Positions 1 to 8,329 of a DNA stretch of 30,322 bases are shown piece after piece (the first letter of the stretch is position 1; every line of letters starts with the position of its first letter). The DNA comes from Dehalococcoidia bacterium UBA5748 (GTDB taxonomy: Bacteria > Chloroflexota > Dehalococcoidia > Dehalococcoidales > UBA5627). The stretch lies in assembly GCA_002419135.1 (NCBI GenBank), contig DIFM01000024.1, positions 1 to 30,322 of the forward strand. Reading direction: 5' to 3'. Made by a program: the position numbers and the translations under genes. A model generated the notes under the pieces. It saw nothing but the letters and a program-made list of their open reading frames with translations, searched no databases and was not told where the DNA came from.

Positions 1-16
1 AGTTGCCTTTTCATAG

Positions 17-50
17 ATGCTTCGTGGTTCGACAGGCTCACCATGAACGG
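17..50. repeat. REP-like interspersed repeat, copy 1
   Basis: The reverse complement of this stretch begins with a 24-base core that recurs at 14505-14528 with one mismatch. The core reads roughly CCGTTCRTGGTGAGCCTGTC. It is non-coding and lies at the very left edge of the window. Similar short repeats are, to my knowledge, common between genes in Chloroflexota, which is a recollection rather than a search result. Confidence 0.7.
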
Positions 51-147
51 ATTTAGTAATAATTCGAGCATCCTGATCTTGTCAAAGGACATTAACGGCT
101 GGGGGGTTGCTGCGAATTCAGCATAATGGCAAGGAACAAAACACGCA

Positions 148-177
148 AGCCGCAGGCATTAGAGCCTGCGGCTTTTT
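148..177 (+). terminator. Intrinsic terminator, possibly bidirectional
   Basis: A perfect 10-bp stem (148-157 with 164-173) closes a 6-nt loop and is followed by a run of T on the plus strand. It is best formed for rightward transcripts from beyond the left edge. On the minus strand it lies about 40 nt after the ftsZ stop and is followed by a weaker TTGCGTGTTTTG tract, so it could also end the mraZ-ftsZ transcript. Confidence 0.8.
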
Positions 178-197
178 AATACATCCTATTTAGCTAA

Positions 198-214
198 TCG
201 ATTTTTTAAATCGA
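198..214 (-). other. Small hairpin just after ftsZ
   Basis: A perfect 7-bp stem (TCGATTT with AAATCGA) and 3-nt loop begins one base past the ftsZ stop codon. It may help to protect or end the mRNA, but no U-tract follows it on the minus strand. Confidence 0.4.
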
Positions 215-215
215 A

Positions 216-1352
216 CTATTGAAACCACATCCTAGATTTCTTTTCATTGTGGACGACTCTGTCGACCGGTGTAACCATCTGGCGTTGCTTGCTGTAAAGC
301 GGCACTCTGATGATTGTCGGGATATCGAGTTCTTCTTCGGTTCTGATTTTCTTCAAGCGCTGAGTGATTTCGTCCTCTTCGGTTGAATCAGAGAACTCAG
401 TCTTGGTAACAAAGCCGGTAGTAATAAGCGTAATCCTGACATCGCTGCCCATACTCGGGTCTGTAGCCACACCGAAGATAATGTTGGCGTCGGTATCGAC
501 TGCCTGCTTGATTACTTCAGCCGCTTCATTTACCTCATAGAGCGAGAGGTCGCTGCCGCCGACTACATTGAAGAGAACGCCCTTCGAGCCGTCAATGGTA
601 ACATCCAAAAGCGGGCTGGCTAAAGCTTCTTTAGCCGCATCTACCGCACGATTCTTACCGGTGCCGCGTCCGATTGACATCCATGCCGGTCCGGCATCTT
701 TCATAACTGCCTTTACATCGGCAAAGTCCAGATTGATGACGCCGGGAACGGTAATAACTTCCGAAATTGCCTGTACGCCGTGGCGCAGCACATCGTCTGC
801 CATCTTGAAAGCGCTGTCGACGCCGGTCTTCTGATCACAGAGGTCGAGTAACTTGTCGTTAGGAATAATGATGAGCGTATCGACCTTCGGCAGTAATTTG
901 GCAATGCCGTCTTTGGCAACATCGGTGCGATGTACTCCTTCAAATGTGAACGGTTTGGTAACAACCGCAATTGTCAGAGCGCCGCTTTCCTTGGCAACTT
1001 CGGCAACTACAGACGCAGAACCGGTTCCGGTGCCGCCCCCCATACCTGCCGTGATGAAAACCATATCGGCTCCGCAAATAAGATCTCTTAATTCATCCCT
1101 GTTTTCTTCAGCCGCTTTCTGGCCTTTAAGATGATCGCCGCCGACTCCCAGCCCACGAGTCAATTTTTCTCCAAGCTGTATCCTGGTGGGGGCCTCTGTT
1201 ATTGCCAATGCCTGTGCATCGGTGTTCATCGCAATAAATTCAACACCCTGAATCTCTTCCCTGACCATGCGGGTAACCGCATTACAACCGCCTCCGCCAA
1301 GGCCGATAACCTTAATCTTTGCCGGGTTTGGTACAAAACTTGTCTTAGCCAT
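216..1352 (-). CDS. ftsZ: Cell division GTPase FtsZ
   Basis: FtsZ is the tubulin-like GTPase that polymerises into the cytoplasmic division ring. The 378-residue product carries the N-terminal nucleotide-binding loop GLGGGGCNAV (residues 17-26), the tubulin signature GGGTGTG (105-111) and the T7 synergy loop NLDFADV (207-213), whose aspartates complete the active site of the neighbouring subunit. A short acidic linker leads to a conserved-peptide-like DIPTIIR (343-349). Unusually, this motif is not at the terminus: about 29 further residues, several basic, follow it. The ATG is preceded by a strong GGAGG Shine-Dalgarno. It is the last gene of the mraZ-rsmH-ftsA-ftsZ series and lies 32 bp behind ftsA, so co-transcription is likely. 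Confidence 0.98.
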   Translation of the reverse strand: MAKTSFVPNPAKIKVIGLGGGGCNAVTRMVREEIQGVEFIAMNTDAQALAITEAPTRIQLGEKLTRGLGVGGDHLKGQKAAEENRDELRDLICGADMVFITAGMGGGTGTGSASVVAEVAKESGALTIAVVTKPFTFEGVHRTDVAKDGIAKLLPKVDTLIIIPNDKLLDLCDQKTGVDSAFKMADDVLRHGVQAISEVITVPGVINLDFADVKAVMKDAGPAWMSIGRGTGKNRAVDAAKEALASPLLDVTIDGSKGVLFNVVGGSDLSLYEVNEAAEVIKQAVDTDANIIFGVATDPSMGSDVRITLITTGFVTKTEFSDSTEEDEITQRLKKIRTEEELDIPTIIRVPLYSKQRQMVTPVDRVVHNEKKSRMWFQ

Positions 1353-1384
1353 TTTTATCCTCCTACCCTTCTATATTGTTAATT

Positions 1385-2602
1385 TTATTTAAATATTTGT
1401 ACCAGCTTGCTGGTAACCTGTTTCATCCTGTCTTTGAACCAGTTGCCTTTCAACTTCTTGGTGTTCTGGTTTTTGGCACCCCACAAAAGCAAACCGACAC
1501 TGGTTGCATAGGCAGGATCGTTCAGTGAATCTGTAATACCGGACACGTGATTGGGTAAACCGACCCTGACGGGCAGTTTCAGGATATCGCGTCCTAAAAC
1601 TTCTATGCCTGAAAGGTTGGAGCTGCCGCCGGTAAGTACCAGACCTGCAGGTACTATCGACTCGTAATTGGAACCGGGCATTTCAAGGAAGATGAGCCTC
1701 AGGATTTCGTCAACTCTGGCTCTGATGATATCGCAGAGGTCGTTGTATGAAACACCGTGACCATCTTCGGAAATCGGGCTGTTGGCATCTATCTTGCTTT
1801 CGTACACCGGCATGACGCTGCCGTAACGCCTCTTCATTTCTTCGGCTACCTCGAACGGTAAACCGAGCCCGATGGCGATATCGCGTGTCAGCTGGTAACC
1901 GGCAACCGGGAGGATTGCACTGTGCCAGATGCTGCCATCCTTGAAGATACAGATGTCGGTAGTACCTCCGCCGATATCGGCAAGCACCACACCGACCTGT
2001 TTTTCATCCTCTGTCAGGACAGCTTCGCTGGATGCCAACGGCTCAAGTACCAGGTCATCTATATCGAGACCGATGCCCCTGATACATTTAACCAGATTCT
2101 GGACTGATGTTGCCGCCGCAGTTATGATATGCGTTTCAACGTCCAGCCTGTAACCGTACATGCCAACCGGGTTTTTAACACCCACCTGCCCGTCAACAGA
2201 GTAACCGCGGGGAATTACATGTAGAAGTTTCCTGTCATTTGGGACTTTAATACTCTGAGCGCTGGAAAGCACTCTCTTCAAATCGTCCGGCCTGACCAAT
2301 CTGTCATTACGGGTTATAGCCACCACCCCTGTATTGTTTACCGAATCCACATGCCTTCCCGTAACACCTACATACGCCGACTCAATCTTGTAATTACAGG
2401 ATTGTTCCGCCTTCCTAACGGAATTTCGAATCGCTTCCTTGGCTTCGTTTATATTGACAACTAAACCCTTATGTAAACCGTTTGATGGGGTAATACCAAC
2501 ACCAACAACATATACATCACCGTTGCCGGTTGTTTCGGCAATGGTGGTGCAGATTTTAGTAGTGCCAACGTCAATCGAAGCTATTATAGACCGCTTATTC
2601 AT
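1385..2602 (-). CDS. ftsA: Cell division protein FtsA
   Basis: FtsA is the actin-fold ATPase that tethers FtsZ filaments to the membrane. The 405-residue protein has the actin-family phosphate loops near the N-terminus (IDVGTTKICT, about residues 10-19) and mid-protein (ADIGGGTTDICIF), and a late GLVLTGGSSN adenosine motif. The C-terminus (about 386-405) is a basic amphipathic segment containing WFKDRMKQVTSKLVQIFK, the expected membrane-targeting helix. The ATG has a doubled AGGAGAGGAGG ribosome-binding site. The 101-bp gap after rsmH is AT-rich and contains a TTATAC box that could give ftsA-ftsZ its own promoter, though no good -35 is evident. FtsZ follows 32 bp downstream. Confidence 0.97.
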   Translation of the reverse strand: MNKRSIIASIDVGTTKICTTIAETTGNGDVYVVGVGITPSNGLHKGLVVNINEAKEAIRNSVRKAEQSCNYKIESAYVGVTGRHVDSVNNTGVVAITRNDRLVRPDDLKRVLSSAQSIKVPNDRKLLHVIPRGYSVDGQVGVKNPVGMYGYRLDVETHIITAAATSVQNLVKCIRGIGLDIDDLVLEPLASSEAVLTEDEKQVGVVLADIGGGTTDICIFKDGSIWHSAILPVAGYQLTRDIAIGLGLPFEVAEEMKRRYGSVMPVYESKIDANSPISEDGHGVSYNDLCDIIRARVDEILRLIFLEMPGSNYESIVPAGLVLTGGSSNLSGIEVLGRDILKLPVRVGLPNHVSGITDSLNDPAYATSVGLLLWGAKNQNTKKLKGNWFKDRMKQVTSKLVQIFK

Positions 2603-2703
2603 CTGGTTCCTCCTCTCCTTATTTTTGTTTCCGTATAATTACTTTATTTTTATTTTTCACATACTTTAGACCTCCATATATAAGAGATCATCGCATTGCT
2701 AAT

Positions 2704-3756
2704 TTACAGAATTAAAGACGAATCGCAAATGTCCTTCATCATAGAAGGCTTTTGCCAAAACTTATTATTATTTTCACCGGGTTTATACGTTTTTTCCGAT
2801 ATCCCGCCCCACTCCAGATGAGCTGCCGTACGCTGGGCGATTCTCAGCTTGGCGCTGCGGCTGCGCGGATTTTGGCTTATTTCTTCAACCGAAGGGGTAA
2901 TTACTTTCCTGTTAATCAGTTTCAGGCTGGCGGAGTGATTGCAACGGCACGCCATTGCTTCCGGCGGACAGATACAATCCTTGGCTTCATACTGCATGAA
3001 CTGCTTCACTATGCGGTCTTCCAAAGAATGATAAGTAATAACTACCAGTCTTCCCTCGTAACCCAAAAGATTAACAGCCTGTTCCAGCGTTGACTGGAGA
3101 TGTTCCAGCTCATTATTTACCGCAATTCGCAAAGCCTGAAAAGTCCTGGTTGCCGGATGGATTCTGCCCCTTTTGAAACCGACAGCCTGCTCCACAATTT
3201 TTGCCAGCTCAATGGTAGTGCTGATTGGCCGCTCGTTTACAATATGCCTGGCAATACGATTACTGCCGGGCTCTTCTCCGTATTCCCTTATAATACGCGC
3301 CAGCTCTTCTTCCGAATACTTGTTAACGATATCGGCTGCCGTAATCTTCTGTTCGGGACTGAAACGCATATCCAGCGGCGCTGCAAACTGAAAACTGAAA
3401 CCACGGCCGCTTCTGTTAAGCTGTAAGGAGGAGAGGCCAAGGTCCAATAAAATACCGTGAACAGGCATAAAATCGTATTTTGCGCACACCTTTTCAAGGT
3501 TTACGAAATTGTCATTTTCAATCACAACCGAACTGCCATATCCACTAAGCCTCTTGCGCGCTGCTTCGACAGCAGAAGGGTCGGCATCGATTCCCAGAAG
3601 CTGACCGCCGGGGGAGCTGTGTTTTAATATGGCGCCGGCATGACCGCCGGTTCCCGCGGTACAATCAACGTAACGCCCGCCGGGTTGCACTGCCAGGCCT
3701 TCGATTACCTCTTTCTGCATTACAGGAATATGTACTTTATATGACCTCATTATCAA
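2704..3756 (-). CDS. rsmH: 16S rRNA (cytosine1402-N4)-methyltransferase RsmH (MraW)
   Basis: RsmH uses S-adenosylmethionine to methylate N4 of C1402 in 16S rRNA, in the ribosomal P-site. The Rossmann SAM-binding motif VDCTAGTGGHAG lies near residues 30-41, GIDADPSAV follows, and the family signature YHSLEDRIVKQF is in the C-terminal half. A CICPPEAMACRC cysteine group is typical of the family. At 350 residues it is slightly long because of a lysine/asparagine-rich tail. The open frame begins with a TTG immediately after the mraZ stop (5 nt after a GAGG). An ATG two codons later at 3750, giving MRSYKVHIPV, is an equally plausible start. Tight coupling to mraZ implies one operon. Confidence 0.96.
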   Translation of the reverse strand: MIMRSYKVHIPVMQKEVIEGLAVQPGGRYVDCTAGTGGHAGAILKHSSPGGQLLGIDADPSAVEAARKRLSGYGSSVVIENDNFVNLEKVCAKYDFMPVHGILLDLGLSSLQLNRSGRGFSFQFAAPLDMRFSPEQKITAADIVNKYSEEELARIIREYGEEPGSNRIARHIVNERPISTTIELAKIVEQAVGFKRGRIHPATRTFQALRIAVNNELEHLQSTLEQAVNLLGYEGRLVVITYHSLEDRIVKQFMQYEAKDCICPPEAMACRCNHSASLKLINRKVITPSVEEISQNPRSRSAKLRIAQRTAAHLEWGGISEKTYKPGENNNKFWQKPSMMKDICDSSLIL

Positions 3757-4200
3757 TTAAGCCTCTTCATTCTCTTCCAGGTTCTCGATTATATCCCACA
3801 CCTTATCACGGCTGCTGGCTTTTTCATCTTCCCATGCAACTTTGTTCCATAACTCCAGATAATTATTGGCGCCCACCACAATCACTTCCTCATCTATCCC
3901 CGCATGTTCCCTTAACTGTACCGGCAAACTTACTCTGCCCTGTCCGTCAACATTGATGTGGAAAGCCGTAGAGAATAAAGCCCTGTTTAATTTTCTGAGC
4001 TTGCTGCGTGTAACTCCGCTCTTACTGTTAAGAGATGCGGCTATCCTTGACCATTCGGCCATAGTATATGCTGTAATACAGTTTTCCACGCCCGGTATTA
4101 GAACAAGCCCGTCCTTTAACTGAGCCCTGAAACGCGGCGGAAGAGGTATCCTGCCCTTTTCATCCATCCTGTAACCGAATTCACCGAAAAACATTTCCAT
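3757..4200 (-). CDS. mraZ: Transcriptional regulator MraZ
   Basis: MraZ is an AbrB-fold DNA-binding protein that represses its own division cluster. The 147-residue product has the expected two swapped-hairpin repeats: FFGEFGYRMDEKGRIPLPPRFR near the N-terminus and AFHINVDGQGRVSLPVQLREHAGI in the second half. The tail is acidic (ENLEENEEA). The ATG has an AAAGGA site 5 nt upstream. It heads the leftward cluster, and the gene abuts rsmH with no intervening base. A ladder of 10-bp-spaced TGGKA boxes upstream fits the known MraZ operator format, which supports autoregulation. Confidence 0.96.
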   Translation of the reverse strand: MEMFFGEFGYRMDEKGRIPLPPRFRAQLKDGLVLIPGVENCITAYTMAEWSRIAASLNSKSGVTRSKLRKLNRALFSTAFHINVDGQGRVSLPVQLREHAGIDEEVIVVGANNYLELWNKVAWEDEKASSRDKVWDIIENLEENEEA

Positions 4201-4264
4201 AAATCCTTTAATTTGACCTGCTTATTCTCATTTTCCCACCGCCCCGAAAAAAGGTTGCTTGTTT

Positions 4265-4300
4265 CACCTTTTTCTCCCACTTTCTACCACTTTCTACCAT
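4265..4300 (-). promoter_or_regulatory. MraZ-box operator ladder
   Basis: Read leftward, the boxes are TGGTA (4299-4295), TGGTA (4289-4285), TGGGA (4279-4275) and a degenerate AGGTG (4269-4265), each exactly 10 bp apart with GAAAG-like spacers. Known MraZ operators are TGGGN direct repeats separated by 5 bp. They overlap or directly follow the proposed -10 box, which suits repression. Confidence 0.8.
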
Positions 4301-4329
4301 TCTACTACATTCCGACCTGCGTTTGTCAA
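4299..4329 (-). promoter_or_regulatory. Promoter of the mraZ-ftsZ cluster
   Basis: A consensus -35 TTGACA (4329-4324 on the minus strand) is followed after 19 bp by TAGAAT (4304-4299). The spacer is longer than ideal, but the -10 touches the first MraZ box, which is the expected geometry for autorepression. Confidence 0.6.
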
Positions 4330-4386
4330 TACTTTGGGGGCTTTTTTTTACAATTAATAAATAATTCTTTCTATCAAACCTATTTG

Positions 4387-4395
4387 TGGTAAAAT
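4387..4395 (+). promoter_or_regulatory. Extended -10 promoter for trmD-rplS
   Basis: TGGTAAAAT is an extended -10 element without a convincing -35. Transcription would start near 4402, giving a 66-nt leader before trmD. Confidence 0.5.
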
Positions 4396-4404
4396 ATTAC
4401 GCGT

Positions 4405-4453
4405 CTTCCCCTCCCGCACAATAACTGGGGAGGCCAACAGCGAAATTTTTGGC
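4405..4453 (+). other. Paired hairpins in the trmD leader
   Basis: CTTCCCC (4405-4411) can pair with GGGGAGG (4427-4433), with one G-U pair. GCCAA (4433-4437) can pair with TTGGC (4449-4453). Together they fill most of the leader just before the trmD ribosome-binding site. Function is not known; control of the ribosomal protein operon is possible. Confidence 0.4.
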
Positions 4454-4467
4454 TACGGAGAAACTGA

Positions 4468-5253
4468 TTGAGAATTGATATCCTGACACTGTTTCCGAAA
4501 ATGTTTACTGATTTTTCCAGTACCGGAATTTTTCAACGGGCGATTGAAAACAAGCTGGTGGAATTAAATATTTATAATATTCGCGACTATACCCACGATA
4601 AGCACCATATTGTAGATGATTACCCCTACGGAGGAGGCGCCGGTATGGTTATGAAACCGGAGCCGATTTTCGAAGCGGTAGAGAGTATCATAAAACCGGA
4701 AGATGCCGTTAAAAAGATACCGGTAATTTTAACAACCCCCCAGGGACGGCTCTTTTCACAGGAAATTGCCGAAGAGCTTGTTCAAAATGAACGCCTGATT
4801 ATAATTTGCGGGCACTATGAGGGAGTTGACGAGCGCGTACAACGCAATCTGGCTACCGATGAAATCAGTATCGGGGATTATGTATTAAGCGGCGGAGAAC
4901 CGGCCGCAATGGTGATTGTGGACGCAGTGGCACGGCTCATACCGGGCGTGCTTGGCTCCGAAGAATCGGCTAAAGACGATTCCCATTCCGCCGGCTTGCT
5001 GGAATACCCTCAGTATACCAGACCGGCGGTTTTTAAGAATTGGGAAGTTCCCGAAATACTGCTTTCAGGTAATCACGGGGAAATCGCCAAGTGGCGCCGG
5101 GAGCAATCGATAATAAGAACTGCAAAGCGCCGGCCGGAACTATTGGACAAAGCAGACCTGAGTAAAAAAGAAATGGAGCTGGTAAAGGAAAAATACAAAA
5201 ATCTTTTTAAAGAAGAAGGGCATCAATCGGAAAATAAGCCGAAGCAAACTTGA
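4468..5253 (+). CDS. trmD: tRNA (guanine37-N1)-methyltransferase TrmD
   Basis: TrmD methylates N1 of G37 next to the anticodon and prevents +1 frameshifting. The 261-residue protein shows the SPOUT-family signatures: YPYGGGAGMVMKPEPIF, ICGHYEGVDERVQ and the knotted SAM site SIGDYVLSGGEPA. The start is TTG at 4468, giving MRIDILTLFP, the canonical N-terminus, with GGAG 7 nt upstream. The C-terminus is a short lysine-rich extension. It is followed after 52 bp by rplS. The frequent partners rpsP and rimM are not present in front of it, so this is a reduced version of the common rpsP-rimM-trmD-rplS operon. Confidence 0.97.
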   Translation: MRIDILTLFPKMFTDFSSTGIFQRAIENKLVELNIYNIRDYTHDKHHIVDDYPYGGGAGMVMKPEPIFEAVESIIKPEDAVKKIPVILTTPQGRLFSQEIAEELVQNERLIIICGHYEGVDERVQRNLATDEISIGDYVLSGGEPAAMVIVDAVARLIPGVLGSEESAKDDSHSAGLLEYPQYTRPAVFKNWEVPEILLSGNHGEIAKWRREQSIIRTAKRRPELLDKADLSKKEMELVKEKYKNLFKEEGHQSENKPKQT

Positions 5254-5305
5254 AAAATTTTTCCGATAATGTTTTAATTAACAGGTTAAGGAGTTCTAAA
5301 CAATA

Positions 5306-5653
5306 ATGAATGTTAAAACACTAATTGAAGAAGTTAAACCGAATCCGGATATCCCCGAACTCGCCTCCGGCGATACAGTTAAAGTGCACTGTCTTATCAA
5401 GGAAGGCGATAAAGAGCGCATCCAGATTTTTTCGGGCCTCGTAATCAGGATTTGCCGCAGGGCTGATGGCGGTAATTTTACCGTCAGGCGCGTGGCACAC
5501 GGCGTGGGTGTAGAAAGAACCTTCCAATTTATGTCACCGCTGGTTGCCAAGGTTGAGGTTACCCGTCACGGCAAAGTACGCCGGGCAAAATTGTTCTACC
5601 TGCGTAAATTAAGCGGTAAAGCGGCCCGTATCAAAGAAAGACGCGTATTATAG
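5306..5653 (+). CDS. rplS: 50S ribosomal protein L19
   Basis: L19 sits at the 30S-50S interface of the ribosome. The 115-residue length and the landmarks PELASGDTVKVHCLIKEGDKERIQIFSG, VRRVAHGVGVERTF and RHGKVRRAKLFYLRKLSGKAARIKE are those of the bacterial family. The ATG has AAGGAG 12 nt upstream, a slightly long spacing. It is the last gene of the trmD transcript and is followed by a clear intrinsic terminator 14 bp after its stop. Confidence 0.98.
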   Translation: MNVKTLIEEVKPNPDIPELASGDTVKVHCLIKEGDKERIQIFSGLVIRICRRADGGNFTVRRVAHGVGVERTFQFMSPLVAKVEVTRHGKVRRAKLFYLRKLSGKAARIKERRVL

Positions 5654-5667
5654 TTGTAACGACAGCG

Positions 5668-5704
5668 GCAGGTTTCCTATTCTTAATGGAAGCCTGCTGT
5701 TTTT
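5668..5704 (+). terminator. Intrinsic terminator after rplS
   Basis: GCAGGTTTCC (5668-5677) pairs over 10 bp, with one G-U, with GGAAGCCTGC (5688-5697). The loop is 10 nt and TGTTTTT follows. Confidence 0.85.
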
Positions 5705-5746
5705 GTTAGCATAGATTAACTCCATTTATATTAAGGAGTGCGCGTT

Positions 5747-8170
5747 TTGTCCTACGCTGAAGTCAGTGTTAACTCACCGGTTTATCATAATCGCACATTC
5801 AGCTATTCTATTCCCGACGGAATGGAAATTCAGCCCGGACAGGCTGTCTGGGTCCCTTTCGGCAACAAAATCCTGCAGGGCATAGTAACCTCAATCGAAA
5901 GACTTCCGGCAGTTGAAGAGACCCGGGATATCAGCGCAGTTATCGAACCTCCCCTGATACTTTCAACGCAGCAACTCAAACTTGCCCAATGGATAAGCGA
6001 TTATTATCTTTGCCCGCTTTTTGATGCAATATCTACCATGCTGCCCCCCGGATTCGAGCGCAGCACAATTGCATATATTTATGCGGCAAAAGACTTCGAT
6101 CAAAGACAACTTTCCAAACTAACAGCCGAGCAAACAAAAATCATCGGCCTGCTGCGTCAAAAAGACAAACTTTCAGTCAAAGACCTGGAAAAAACATTTG
6201 GGGTTAAGGCGGCACAAACGGCAATTTCACGATTGATATCACGCAACCTGATTACAAAAAGCTATGAAACCGCACCCGCGAGGGTCAAGCCGAAAAAGGA
6301 AACATATATCGAGTTGGCGGTAGATAGTGCTGCAGCAGTGGAAGAAATACAGCGCTTATATGCCAAAAGGGCAGCCAAACAGGCGGAAGTACTCGAGTTT
6401 TTAATGGAATCGGGAGCTGTCTCCCTATCTGAGGTCCGTAAAAAAACCGGCTGCCAGACCGAAACTATGAAAACGCTGACAAACAAGGGACTGGTAAGTG
6501 TCAAAGAGTTTGATGTAAAGCGCCAGCCGTTTTCTTATGATGATATAAAACAAAGCTCTCATTTAAAACTGACAACGCAACAGGAAGCTGCCTTTAATGA
6601 AATCCAAAGAAGCCTGGTGGATAACAAAGGTGATACTTTTCTGCTTCACGGGGCTACCGGCAGCGGCAAAACCGAGGTCTATCTGCAGGCGCTCTCCGAA
6701 GCCGTTAAACTCGGAAAGCGCGCCATCGTGCTGGTGCCCGAAATCTCTCTTACCCCACAGACTATAGATAGGTTTGCTTCCCGTTTTCCGTACCGGGTTG
6801 CCGTTATCCACAGCAAGCTTTCACTGGGTGAGCAGTTCGACCAGTGGCACCAGATACAAAACGGCGAGTACGACGTGGTAATCGGAGCCCGCAGCGCCAT
6901 ATTTGCTCCTCAACCGCAGCTCGGACTGATTGTAATAGATGAAGAGCACGAATGGACTTATAAGCAGGACAACTCCCCCCGCTACCACACCAGGGATGTA
7001 GCTTTAGAAATCGCCGTGCTAAATAAAGCGACAGTCATTTTGGGCAGCGCCACCCCAGATGTATCATCTTATTACAATGCTACAAAAGGCAAATATCGGC
7101 TATTGGAAATGCCGGAACGTGTTACCCCCAAAGAGGGTTCCCCCCTACCCAAGGTCGAGCTGGTAGATTTGAGAGAGGAATTAAAAACAGGGAATACCGG
7201 CATCTTCAGCCGTTTGCTGGAGTACGAAATAAATAAAGCCATAAAAAAAGGGGGACAGGTTATTCTCTTTTTTAACCGGCGCGGGACATCTACTTTTGTT
7301 CAATGCCGCGATTGCGGGCATGTATTGCAGTGCCCGAATTGTTATGTAAGCCTGAACTATCATTCGGATAATGATTTCCTGCTCTGCCACCAGTGCAATT
7401 ATAAAAAAAGAACCCCTAAAAACTGCCCTGCTTGCGGCAGCGCACGTATCAAATACCTCGGGCTGGGAACACAGAAACTTGAGCAGGAAACAGCAGCCGC
7501 CTTCCCGAAAGCGAGACTTTTGCGCTGGGACAGCGACAGCACGAAAGGAAAAGACGCTCACCGTGAAATCCTGGAGGCCTTCAGCAAGCACAAAGCCGAT
7601 ATACTCATCGGGACGCAAATGGTAGCCAAGGGATTGGATTTACCCAATGTAACGCTGGTAGGTGTAATTATCGCCGACAGCGATTTGAACCTGCCCGATT
7701 TCAGAGCCGGAGAAAGAACCTTCCAGCTTATTTCACAGGTGGCAGGGCGTGCCGGACGCGGGGAGGCGGGGGGCAAGGTGATTATTCAAACCTATATGCC
7801 CGACCACTATGCCGTACAGGCAACCATAAATCACGATTATGCCGCTTTTTACAGGCAGGAAATCGATTACAGGAAGCAACTGAAAAATCCTCCTTTCTCA
7901 AAATTGATAAAGATGACCTATATCCACGCCAACGATGCGGTTTGCCGCAACGAAGCGGAGCGTATGAAAAAACAGTTATCCCTGGAAGTAGACAGCGCCG
8001 GGCTGTTCGGGATAGATATACTGGGGCCGTCCCCTGCTTTCATCCAGAGGCTGCGCGGCAGATACCGCTGGCAAATCATCCTGCGCGGAGCTAACCCCGG
8101 TGAACTGCTTTCAAGAATCAGCATTCCGCAGGGCTGGATTATCGAAGTTGACCCGGTCGGGCTTTCTTAA
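5747..8170 (+). CDS. priA: Primosomal replication restart helicase PriA
   Basis: PriA recognises abandoned replication forks and reloads the replicative helicase. The protein has an N-terminal DNA-binding domain (to about residue 105), a winged-helix region, a superfamily 2 helicase core with Walker A GATGSGKTE (near residue 305) and DEEH box (near 400), and a zinc-binding insert of paired CxxC motifs (CRDCGHVLQCPNC, CHQC, CPAC). The C-terminus GERTFQLISQVAGRAGRGEAGG carries motif VI. The longest frame starts at GTG 5738, but that codon overlaps the AAGGAG at 5733-5738. TTG 5747 lies 8 nt after that site and is the better start, giving 807 residues. It stands alone after the rplS terminator. 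Confidence 0.97.
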   Translation: MSYAEVSVNSPVYHNRTFSYSIPDGMEIQPGQAVWVPFGNKILQGIVTSIERLPAVEETRDISAVIEPPLILSTQQLKLAQWISDYYLCPLFDAISTMLPPGFERSTIAYIYAAKDFDQRQLSKLTAEQTKIIGLLRQKDKLSVKDLEKTFGVKAAQTAISRLISRNLITKSYETAPARVKPKKETYIELAVDSAAAVEEIQRLYAKRAAKQAEVLEFLMESGAVSLSEVRKKTGCQTETMKTLTNKGLVSVKEFDVKRQPFSYDDIKQSSHLKLTTQQEAAFNEIQRSLVDNKGDTFLLHGATGSGKTEVYLQALSEAVKLGKRAIVLVPEISLTPQTIDRFASRFPYRVAVIHSKLSLGEQFDQWHQIQNGEYDVVIGARSAIFAPQPQLGLIVIDEEHEWTYKQDNSPRYHTRDVALEIAVLNKATVILGSATPDVSSYYNATKGKYRLLEMPERVTPKEGSPLPKVELVDLREELKTGNTGIFSRLLEYEINKAIKKGGQVILFFNRRGTSTFVQCRDCGHVLQCPNCYVSLNYHSDNDFLLCHQCNYKKRTPKNCPACGSARIKYLGLGTQKLEQETAAAFPKARLLRWDSDSTKGKDAHREILEAFSKHKADILIGTQMVAKGLDLPNVTLVGVIIADSDLNLPDFRAGERTFQLISQVAGRAGRGEAGGKVIIQTYMPDHYAVQATINHDYAAFYRQEIDYRKQLKNPPFSKLIKMTYIHANDAVCRNEAERMKKQLSLEVDSAGLFGIDILGPSPAFIQRLRGRYRWQIILRGANPGELLSRISIPQGWIIEVDPVGLS

Positions 8171-8292
8171 GCAGGCTTTTACTCGACATTCTGTCTGCAC
8201 ATTAAATTGCATAAATGGCAATTGTTGCAAACGTTAGCCTGAATAAATGCAATAATATAAGCCTTTCAAGTTACCGTCACTCCACATTTCCC

Positions 8293-8322
8293 TTGATTAG
8301 CTGTACATTCATAATGTATAGT
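8293..8322 (+). promoter_or_regulatory. Promoter placed for a leaderless mRNA
   Basis: TTGATT (8293-8298), an 18-bp spacer and TATAGT (8317-8322) precede the ATG at 8330 by only 7 nt. The predicted transcription start coincides with the start codon, and no Shine-Dalgarno is present. A short inverted repeat TACATT-CAT-AATGTA (8304-8318) lies in the spacer and could be an operator. Confidence 0.5.
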
Positions 8323-8329
8323 TTGATTT

